Source of the DNA: Candidatus Rokuibacteriota bacterium
Lineage (GTDB): Bacteria; Methylomirabilota; Methylomirabilia; Rokubacteriales; CSP1-6
Length of the DNA stretch: 5,889 bases
Direction: 5' to 3'
NCBI GenBank assembly: GCA_016201645.1
Contig: JACQCL010000230.1
Span: forward strand, 1 to 5,889
Of the stretch, positions 1 to 5,341 are shown piece after piece. The notes under the pieces are model-generated. The model worked only from the letters and a program-made list of their open reading frames with translations. It did not search any database and was not told the origin of the DNA. Each line of letters begins with the position of its first letter. The first letter of the stretch is position 1. A program made the translations under genes and the position numbers.

Positions 1-786
1 TCGGAGGAGGAGCGGATCGTTGCCGGAGCCGATCGGGTGGTGGCCTCAAATCCCGAGGAGCGCGCGCGTCTGGTCTGGTACTATCGAGCGCACGCCGATC
101 GGATCCGCGTGATCCCCTGCGGGGTGGATCTCGAGCTCTTCCACCCGATGGATCAGCAAGAGGCGAAGGCAGCCCTCGGCCTCGGTCCGTCCCCGCTGCT
201 CCTCTACGTGGGGCGGCTCAGGCCGATCAAGGGGCTGGAGACCCTGCTGGAGGCGGTCCCCTTGGTCCGGGCCCCGCGCGGTGTGCGGCCGGTCCTGTTC
301 GTGATCGGCGGCGACGCGGACGAGCCCGAGAACGGCCACGTGGCATACCTTCGGGAACGAGCAGCGGCGCTGGGTCTCGACGGGACCGTGCGCTTTCTGG
401 GCGCACAGCCCCAGGAGAGGCTCGGGCTCTACTACGCCGCCGCCGAGATGACCGTCATGCCGTCCTACTACGAGTCGTTCGGAATGGTGGCGCTCGAGGC
501 GATGGCCTGCGGCAACCCGGTCATCGCCTCCCGCGTGGGAGGCCTCACGAGCACGGTCCAGGACGGCGTCACGGGATATCTGGTGCCCGAGGGGGATCCC
601 GGCATCCTGGCGGAACGGATCTCGGTAATCCTGATGGATGAAACCCTCCGTCGGCAGCTCGGGGCGGCGGCCGTGCGGTGGGCCGCCCAGTTCCAGTGGC
701 CGTGCGTGGCGGAGGCGGTCTGTCGCCTCTACGCCGAATTCCGCCCCGCAGCCAGCCGGCATCTGAGCCGGGCCCGCTGCCGCTGA
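1..786 (+). CDS. GT4 family glycosyltransferase, C-terminal part (5' end outside window)
   Basis: The frame is open from base 1, so this is a partial gene; 261 residues are visible out of the roughly 380-440 usual for the family. GT4 enzymes are GT-B-fold retaining enzymes that move a sugar from a nucleotide-sugar donor to an acceptor in the cytoplasm or at the inner membrane face. Visible hallmarks are the linker motif IPCGVDLELF (about nt 112-141), the start of the donor-binding Rossmann domain with YVGRLRPIKG (about 205-234), and the donor-site E-x7-E pair in ESFGMVALE (Glu codons at 472 and 496), followed by ACGNPVIAS and VGGL. The pattern resembles the MshA/sucrose-phosphate-synthase branch of GT4, but the acceptor-binding N-terminal domain is missing, so acceptor and product cannot be named. 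The stop is 20 bases before the next start, so cotranscription is likely. The family call is secure; the substrate is unknown. Confidence 0.93.
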   Translation, partial: SEEERIVAGADRVVASNPEERARLVWYYRAHADRIRVIPCGVDLELFHPMDQQEAKAALGLGPSPLLLYVGRLRPIKGLETLLEAVPLVRAPRGVRPVLFVIGGDADEPENGHVAYLRERAAALGLDGTVRFLGAQPQERLGLYYAAAEMTVMPSYYESFGMVALEAMACGNPVIASRVGGLTSTVQDGVTGYLVPEGDPGILAERISVILMDETLRRQLGAAAVRWAAQFQWPCVAEAVCRLYAEFRPAASRHLSRARCR

Positions 787-790
787 GGAG

Positions 791-796
791 AGGAGG
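791..796 (+). promoter_or_regulatory. Shine-Dalgarno AGGAGG for the PhnA-like hydrolase
   Basis: A perfect AGGAGG lies 10 bases before ATG 807 and 4 bases before an in-frame GTG at 801. The spacing favours ATG 807, but GTG 801 would add only two residues and cannot be excluded. The site lies just after the glycosyltransferase stop, which fits translation within an operon. Confidence 0.7.
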
Positions 797-806
797 CCCC
801 GTGCCG

Positions 807-1982
807 ATGACTGCCCGTCGCGCTCTCGTGTTTCTGATTGACGGCTTCGATCCCGAGTACATCCGGTCGGCGGACCTGCCGAACCTGATGGGGCTGGCGC
901 GTGCGGGGGCGTTCACGCTCGACGGCCGGGGCGTGATGCCGAGCCTCACGAACGTCAACCACATCTCGCTTCTCACCGGCACATTCCCGGACCGCCATGG
1001 CCTCTGCACGAACTTCTACTACGACCGGGCCAGCGCCAAAGAGGTGTTCATGGACGAAGTCAAGTTCGTCCGGGAGTCCCTCCTTTTCGAGCGCGCCAAG
1101 GCGGCGGGCTGGTCCACCGCGCTGGTGACTGCCAAGGAGAAACTCACCCGCCTGCTCCGGCGCGACCTGGATCTCTGCGTGCACATGGGGAGCGTGCCGC
1201 CGGACATCGCCGCGGTTGTCGGGCCGCCGCCGGACATCTTCTCGCTGGAGATCAACCTCTGGGTCCTGCGGACGGCCCGGGAGGTCGCGGCCCGCTACGC
1301 GCCCTCGTTTCTCTATGTCGCGACCACCGACTACCCCGAGCACAAGCTGGCGCCCGAGACGCCGGAGATGAAGGCCCACCTCAGGGAGATGGACGCCCTC
1401 ATCGGCGAGATCGTCCAGGGCTACGACCTTCGGGACTCGGTCGTCGCGCTGACCGCCGATCACGGGATGAACGCGAAGACGCGCTCGGTCAGCCCCGTGC
1501 GCGTGCTGGCGGAGGCGGGGTTCCGGGCCCGGGGCGTTCCTCTCATCAAGGATGGGCTCTTCGCCCACCACCGGGACCTGGGGGGCTCGCTCTACCTCTT
1601 CCTCGAGCGCCCCGAGGTGACGGCCGAGGCCGTGAGGGCCCTCCGGGCTGCCCCGGGGCTCGACGTCGTGATCCCGCGGCACGAGGCGGGGACTTACCAC
1701 CTGCCGGCCGAGCGCGTGGGGGACCTTGTCTGCTTTGGCAAGCGCGAGTGGGCGCTGGGGATCTGGGACGAGTGGCCCGCGGTGAGGGACGAGGCCGGGC
1801 TCCGCTCTCACGGCTCGGTCCACGAGCAGACCATCCCGTTGCTGCTGGCTGGGGCCGGGGTCAAGGCCGGCGGCCAGATTCAGAGCGGGCGGATCGTGGA
1901 CCTGGCGCCGACCTTCTGCCGCCTCCTGGGGTTCGGGGACGGCGCCTTCCAGGGGCGCGTCCTCGAGGAAGTGCTCGGATAA
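807..1982 (+). CDS. phnA: Alkaline phosphatase superfamily hydrolase, phosphonoacetate hydrolase (PhnA)-like
   Basis: A 391-residue predicted metal-dependent hydrolase of the type I phosphodiesterase/nucleotide pyrophosphatase fold. All seven expected two-metal-site residues are visible: D12 (LIDG), nucleophile T48 (SLTN), D175 and H179 (TTDYPEHK), D218 and H219 (ADHG) and H335 (RSHG). Several stretches match what I remember of Sinorhizobium meliloti PhnA: TADHGMNAKT, the NFYYD segment, the VTAKEKL block with two lysines (K110, K112) at the place where PhnA lysines hold the substrate, and the GDLV...RSHG end. PhnA splits phosphonoacetate to acetate and phosphate with zinc. It is slightly shorter than known PhnA (about 420). 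No signal peptide is visible, so it is probably cytoplasmic. No phnW or phnY is nearby, and the neighbours are peptide-type ABC ATPases, so the real substrate may be another phosphonate or phosphodiester. The fold is near certain; the PhnA substrate is an inference from remembered sequence. The frame is open back to 678 but overlaps the glycosyltransferase; the Shine-Dalgarno supports 807. Confidence 0.88.
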   Translation: MTARRALVFLIDGFDPEYIRSADLPNLMGLARAGAFTLDGRGVMPSLTNVNHISLLTGTFPDRHGLCTNFYYDRASAKEVFMDEVKFVRESLLFERAKAAGWSTALVTAKEKLTRLLRRDLDLCVHMGSVPPDIAAVVGPPPDIFSLEINLWVLRTAREVAARYAPSFLYVATTDYPEHKLAPETPEMKAHLREMDALIGEIVQGYDLRDSVVALTADHGMNAKTRSVSPVRVLAEAGFRARGVPLIKDGLFAHHRDLGGSLYLFLERPEVTAEAVRALRAAPGLDVVIPRHEAGTYHLPAERVGDLVCFGKREWALGIWDEWPAVRDEAGLRSHGSVHEQTIPLLLAGAGVKAGGQIQSGRIVDLAPTFCRLLGFGDGAFQGRVLEEVLG

Positions 1983-1985
1983 GCG

Positions 1986-2879
1986 GTGGAGACGCTGCTC
2001 GAGATGAGGGGCCTCCGGACGTACTTCTTCACCGGCGCCGGCGTCGTGCGGGCGGTGGACGACATCTCCTACGACGTGAGGCAAGGCGAGACCGTTGCGC
2101 TGGTGGGCGAGTCGGGGTGCGGCAAGACGGTCAGCGCGCTCTCCGTGATGCGCCTCATCGCAGGACCGGCCGGGCGCATCGTGGCGGGAGAGATCGTGTT
2201 CAAAGGACGGGACCTCCTGGCCCTGGACGACGAGGCGATGCGGAGGATCCGCGGCCGGGAGGTCGCCATGATCTTCCAGGAGCCCATGACGTCCCTGAAT
2301 CCCGTGCTCTCCATCGGCCTCCAGCTCACCGAGACGCTGGAGATCCACCTGGCCCTGTCGCCGGAGGAGGCCCGGCATCGCGCCGAGGAACTGCTCGCCC
2401 TGGTCGGGATCTCTGATCCGGCACGCCGCCTCGCGCAGTACCCGCACCAGTTCAGCGGCGGCATGCGTCAGCGGATCATGATCGCCATCGCGCTCTCGTG
2501 CAATCCGTCGCTCATCCTGGCTGACGAGCCTACCACCGCCCTGGACGTCACGATCCAAGCTCAGATTCTCGAGCTCATGAAAGACCTCTCCCGCCGCCTC
2601 GGCGTCGCGATGCTGATCATCACGCACAACCTGGGTGTCGTGGCGCGCTACGCCGACCGCGTCAACGTCATGTACGCGGGGAAGATCATCGAGCGGGGCA
2701 CGGCGCGGGAGATTTACGCCAACCCCCCGCCATCCCTATACCCTCGGGCTCCTGCGCTCGGTGCCGCGTCTGGACGAGCCCCGCAAGTCCAAGCTCAACC
2801 CGATCGACGGCCAGCCGCCCGACCTGGTGCGCCTGCCGCCCGGGTGCGCTTTCGCCCCGCGCTGCCGGTATGCCATTGA
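1986..2879 (+). CDS. dppD: Peptide/nickel-type ABC transporter ATPase, DppD/OppD family, frameshifted near the C-terminus
   Basis: This is one of the two nucleotide-binding subunits of a Dpp/Opp-type importer at the inner membrane face. The GTG start lies 3 bases after the hydrolase stop and gives the usual family N-terminus. An ATG at 2004 is possible but would cut into the first strand. Visible motifs are Walker A GESGCGKT (residues 41-48), Q-loop Q98 in FQEPMTSLNP, signature FSGGMRQR (156-163), Walker B LILADE (176-181), D-loop ALD (185-187) and switch His H214. Family-like sequence runs to N246 and then turns into unrelated residues up to a stop at 2879, because of an extra C in the run at 2723-2728. 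As written the product is 297 residues with an intact ATPase core but no C-terminal cysteine domain. Removing one C gives 330 residues ending at 2979, the normal family length. No permease gene is in the window. The substrate class (peptide, nickel or other) cannot be read from the ATPase. Confidence 0.9.
   Translation: METLLEMRGLRTYFFTGAGVVRAVDDISYDVRQGETVALVGESGCGKTVSALSVMRLIAGPAGRIVAGEIVFKGRDLLALDDEAMRRIRGREVAMIFQEPMTSLNPVLSIGLQLTETLEIHLALSPEEARHRAEELLALVGISDPARRLAQYPHQFSGGMRQRIMIAIALSCNPSLILADEPTTALDVTIQAQILELMKDLSRRLGVAMLIITHNLGVVARYADRVNVMYAGKIIERGTAREIYANPPPSLYPRAPALGAASGRAPQVQAQPDRRPAARPGAPAARVRFRPALPVCH
2723..2728 (+). other. C6 run: +1 frameshift point in dppD
   Basis: Reading AAC followed by five Cs in total would give Asn-Pro-Arg-His-Pro-Tyr-Thr, the NPRHPYT block conserved in this family just before the C-terminal domain. 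The sequence has six Cs, which moves the ribosome to Asn-Pro-Pro-Pro. The family sequence continues perfectly in the frame one base further on. One inserted C therefore explains the whole break. It may be a sequencing or assembly error, a true mutation, or less likely a slippery site. Confidence 0.9.
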
Positions 2880-2979
2880 CCGGTGCCAAAGCGAGGTCCC
2901 GCCGCTCACGCCGGTAAGCGACGGGCACGACTCCGCGTGCTGGGTGGCCGATCAGCTTGGCAGCGAGGTCCGCGTATGA
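2729..2979 (+). pseudogene. dppD: Displaced C-terminal domain of DppD (oligopeptide/dipeptide transporter C-terminal region)
   Basis: In the frame of the stop at 2977-2979, the sequence after the C run reads RHPYTLGLLRSVPRL and continues as a normal oligo_HPY C-terminal domain. With the frame corrected, four cysteines fall at residues 287, 293, 300 and 318 with spacing C-x5-C-x6-C-x17-C. The same spacing occurs in the next gene's product. I recall that mycobacterial OppD binds a 4Fe-4S cluster in this region, so these cysteines are plausible cluster ligands, though that is not shown for this protein. The segment has no believable start of its own: the nearest in-frame start upstream, at 2635, reads the ATPase core out of frame. 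It is therefore the rest of dppD and not a separate gene. The well-preserved sequence suggests a recent or artificial break. Confidence 0.88.
2965..2969 (+). promoter_or_regulatory. Shine-Dalgarno GAGGT for dppF, inside the dppD end
   Basis: GAGGT lies 6 bases before ATG 2976. The dppF start and original dppD stop share the ATGA at 2976-2979, which is the classic arrangement for translational coupling. In the frameshifted version ribosomes from dppD stop at 2879 instead, about 100 bases short of this site, so coupling would be lost and dppF would depend on this site alone. Confidence 0.6.
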
Positions 2980-4001
2980 CTGCGCTGGCCGCCTCGCCGG
3001 CCAAGGCGTCTGACCGCTCGCCCGCAGGAGGCGTGCTGCTCGATGTCCGGAACTTGGTGAAGCACTTTCCGGTCGGCGGCGGCGGGCTCTTCGGCCGGAG
3101 CCACGGGGTGATCCGGGCTGTGGACGGGGTGAGCTTCTCCATCCAAAAAGGAGAGACGCTCGGACTCGTCGGGGAATCTGGCTCCGGGAAAACCACGACC
3201 GGCCGCTGCATTCTCCAGCTCGAGCGTCCCACCGCCGGGGAAATCATCTTCGAGGGACGGGACTTGACGAAGCTCTCCCTTGCCGAGCTCCGCCCCATTC
3301 GGCGGAAGATCCAGGTGATCTTTCAGGACCCGTACAGCTCGCTCAACCCACGAATGACCGTGGGCCAGATCATCGCTGAGCCCCTGGCGGTGCACGGCAT
3401 TGTTCCTGACCGGAACGCGCGGCAGGCCCGCGTTCACGATCTGCTGTCCCGCGTAGGGATCCTGCCTTCGCTGGCCGACCGCTACCCGCACGAGCTCTCC
3501 GGCGGCCAGCGTCAGCGGGTCGGGGTCGCCCGCGCGCTGGCCATGGAGCCGTCGCTCATCATCTGCGACGAGCCGGTCTCCGCGCTCGACGTCTCGATCC
3601 AGGCGCAGATCATCAACCTCTTGGAGGAGCTCCAGTCGGAGTTTCACCTGACCTACCTCTTCGTCGCCCATGACCTCTCCGTTGTTCGACACATCTCCGA
3701 CCGGGTGGCCGTGATGTACCTCGGAAAGATCGTGGAGATCACCGACCGCCAGGCGCTCTATGAGGCACCTCTGCATCCCTACACAAAAGCCCTCCTCTCC
3801 GCGGTGCCGATCCCCGACCCTGCCGTGGAAGCCACCCGCGAGCACGTGGTCCTCAAGGGGGAGGTGCCCAGCGCCTTGAATCCGCCCTCGGGGTGCGTCT
3901 TCCACCCCCGGTGCCCCATCGCCATCGAGGACTGCAAAAAGGTCGTGCCCGAGCTGAGGGAGATTCGGCCGGGACACCGCGCCGCCTGCATCCGTGTCTA
4001 G
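2976..4001 (+). CDS. dppF: Peptide/nickel-type ABC transporter ATPase, DppF/OppF family
   Basis: This is the second ATPase of a Dpp/Opp-type importer, 341 residues and intact. It should form a heterodimer with DppD that drives two permeases not present in this window. Visible motifs are Walker A GESGSGKT (66-73), Q-loop Q116 in FQDPYSSLNP, signature LSGGQRQR (173-180), Walker B LIICDE (193-198), D-loop ALD (202-204) and switch His H231. The C-terminal domain has HPYTKALLSAVP and cysteines at 307, 313, 320 and 338 with spacing C-x5-C-x6-C-x17-C, a possible metal or Fe-S site. The start is set by GAGGT and the ATGA overlap with dppD. The frame is open back to 2883, but that part is the dppD C-terminal region read in the wrong frame. 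The QxxLxxP-type linker and the GLFGRS insertion before the first core strand are typical of the DppF rather than DppD branch. The substrate is not readable from the sequence. Confidence 0.95.
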   Translation: MTALAASPAKASDRSPAGGVLLDVRNLVKHFPVGGGGLFGRSHGVIRAVDGVSFSIQKGETLGLVGESGSGKTTTGRCILQLERPTAGEIIFEGRDLTKLSLAELRPIRRKIQVIFQDPYSSLNPRMTVGQIIAEPLAVHGIVPDRNARQARVHDLLSRVGILPSLADRYPHELSGGQRQRVGVARALAMEPSLIICDEPVSALDVSIQAQIINLLEELQSEFHLTYLFVAHDLSVVRHISDRVAVMYLGKIVEITDRQALYEAPLHPYTKALLSAVPIPDPAVEATREHVVLKGEVPSALNPPSGCVFHPRCPIAIEDCKKVVPELREIRPGHRAACIRV

Positions 4002-4010
4002 GCGGTTGCC

Positions 4011-4033
4011 CTTACCGGGAATCCCAGGGTAAG
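4011..4033 (+). other. Small hairpin between dppF and the histidine kinase gene
   Basis: CTTACC (4011-4016) pairs with GGTAAG (4028-4033). Inside, GGG (4017-4019) can pair with CCC (4023-4025) around an AAT loop, leaving a two-base bulge. There is no run of T after it, so it does not look like a standard intrinsic terminator. It ends 9 bases before the kinase GTG and its 3' arm includes the only Shine-Dalgarno-like AGGG nearby. It could attenuate or tune kinase translation, or be chance in GC-rich sequence. Confidence 0.3.
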
Positions 4034-4042
4034 CTCGGGGGC

Positions 4043-5341
4043 GTGAGCACCGTGCTGCGTCGGTCCCTGAACACGGCTGCCCGCGTGCTCGAGCGGGACG
4101 AACGGGTATTCGCCGTGCTCCTGACCGTCATCATGGTCGGGGGGCTGGCGACGCTCGGGCTGGCACCGATCAGACCTCGCTATCGGATCGACCTCTTCTC
4201 CCTCGTCGTCAAGTTCGCCGCTTACAAGGTGGGCGTCTTCGCGCTGGTTACCGTCAACCCGCGCGCAACCCGGGCGGTATTTCTCGGGGCGCTCGGCGTG
4301 GATTTGTTGCTCGTCTTCGCGCTGCTCTGGCTGACCGGCGGCGGCGACAGCCTCTTCTACCTTCTGTTCTTCCCGCTGGTCGCCGTCAACGCGTACTACT
4401 TCGGCCCGTGGGTCGGGTTGGGAGCGGCGCTCGTTGCGGGCGGCCTGTATGCCGCCGCGGCGGCGCTGGCTCGCCCCTGGGTGGGTTGGACCCCGGTGGC
4501 GATTCTGGCGGCCCTCGTGGGCCTGCCCGCCTACGCACTCGGCCACGTCGCCGAGCGCGAGCGCCGGGCCCGCGGCGAGGTTGAGCGTCTCAACGTCGAA
4601 CTCAAGGAGACGCTGGGGCGCCTGGAGGCCGCGCAGGAAGATCTGCTGGTCGCCGAGCGGATGGCCACCGTCGGCCGTCTGTCTCTCAAGGTGGCGCACG
4701 AGGTGAGAAACCCGATCAGCGCCATCGAGCTCAATGCCGAGATGCTGGAAGACATCGTCCGCGGCCATTCCAGCCCTGACATGGAGGAGGCCTCGGGGCT
4801 CGTGTCGGCTATCCGGGAACAGGTGGATGCCCTTGACGCGTTGACCGAGGAGTACCTGGCGTTCGCGCGCTTCCCCCGCCCGAACTTCGAGGAAGATTCG
4901 GTGAACGAGATGGTCGAGGGGGTGGCTGAATTTGTCCGGCCGGTAGCCACGCGGCAGGGGATCGCCGTGAAGGTCATGTCCGATCCGGCGGTGCCGCCGA
5001 TGGTGATCGATCGGACCCTCCTGCGCCAGGCCGTGCTCAACCTCGTCAAGAACGGGCTCGAGTCGCTCTCGCGGGGCGGGGTCCTGACTGTGAGCACGCG
5101 CCGGCTGCCCGGCGCCGTGGAAATCGCCGTGAGCGATACGGGAGCCGGGATCGCGCCGGCTGTCGCCCCGCGCCTGTTCGAGCCGTTCTTCACCACCAAG
5201 CCCCAGGGCACCGGTCTCGGCCTCTCCATCGCCCGGCAGATCGTGGAGGAGCACGGCGGCGACATCCAGTGGAGCAGCACGCCGGGCTCGGGGGCCACCT
5301 TCACCATTCGCCTGCCGCTCAAGGACGACGAGCATGGCTGA
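4043..5341 (+). CDS. Multi-pass membrane sensor histidine kinase (NtrB-like kinase core)
   Basis: A 432-residue inner-membrane sensor of a two-component system. The N-terminal 170 residues are mostly hydrophobic, with about five or six membrane segments (near 22-40, 51-71, 78-97, 103-120, 123-143 and 149-167) and only very short loops, so there is no sizeable periplasmic sensing domain. A charged coiled coil (about 170-215) leads to HisKA with phospho-acceptor H219 in HEVRNP; E220 and N223 form the ExxN motif linked to phosphatase activity in this family. The ATPase domain shows the N-box with N337, D365 in DTGAGI, the F-box LFEPFFTTK and GTGLGLS. No PAS domain is seen. GTG 4043 starts just before the first membrane segment. 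The frame is open back to 3893 but overlaps dppF, and GTG 4052 is an alternative. Its Shine-Dalgarno is weak. The gene overlaps the next by 8 bases, so the two are partners. The signal is unknown and may be membrane-borne. Confidence 0.92.
   Translation: MSTVLRRSLNTAARVLERDERVFAVLLTVIMVGGLATLGLAPIRPRYRIDLFSLVVKFAAYKVGVFALVTVNPRATRAVFLGALGVDLLLVFALLWLTGGGDSLFYLLFFPLVAVNAYYFGPWVGLGAALVAGGLYAAAAALARPWVGWTPVAILAALVGLPAYALGHVAERERRARGEVERLNVELKETLGRLEAAQEDLLVAERMATVGRLSLKVAHEVRNPISAIELNAEMLEDIVRGHSSPDMEEASGLVSAIREQVDALDALTEEYLAFARFPRPNFEEDSVNEMVEGVAEFVRPVATRQGIAVKVMSDPAVPPMVIDRTLLRQAVLNLVKNGLESLSRGGVLTVSTRRLPGAVEIAVSDTGAGIAPAVAPRLFEPFFTTKPQGTGLGLSIARQIVEEHGGDIQWSSTPGSGATFTIRLPLKDDEHG
5321..5325 (+). 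promoter_or_regulatory. Shine-Dalgarno AAGGA for the response regulator, inside the kinase gene
   Basis: AAGGA lies 8 bases before ATG 5334, within the last codons of the kinase. It fixes the regulator start and the 8-base overlap of the two genes, consistent with coupled translation in fixed proportion. Confidence 0.65.

Noticed and set aside
678..806. An upstream extension of the hydrolase to 678
   Set aside because: It would overlap the glycosyltransferase by over 100 bases, adds a Gly/Pro/Arg-rich unstructured piece, and ignores the AGGAGG at 791-796.
1748..2416. A 222-codon plus-strand frame across the hydrolase/dppD junction
   Set aside because: It is out of frame with both real genes, is dominated by Arg, Gly and Pro, and has no motif.
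729..2627. A 632-codon open frame on the minus strand across the hydrolase and dppD
   Set aside because: It lies opposite two genes with clear family motifs. Long antisense frames are common in GC-rich DNA because stop codons are rare, and its translation is rich in Arg, His, Asp and Pro with no recognisable domain.
2723..2728. Phase variation or programmed frameshifting at the C run as the preferred explanation
   Set aside because: Six Cs is short for a phase-variable tract and no stimulating structure is evident. A plain single-base error or mutation is simpler.
2635..2979. A separate small gene starting at 2635
   Set aside because: The first 30 or so residues are the ATPase core read in the wrong frame. 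Only the part after the C run is protein-like, and it belongs to dppD.
4007..4035. A possible sigma-70 promoter before the kinase (TTGCCC, 17 bases, TAAGCT)
   Set aside because: The -10 box matches poorly and lies only 7 bases before the GTG, leaving almost no room for a leader.
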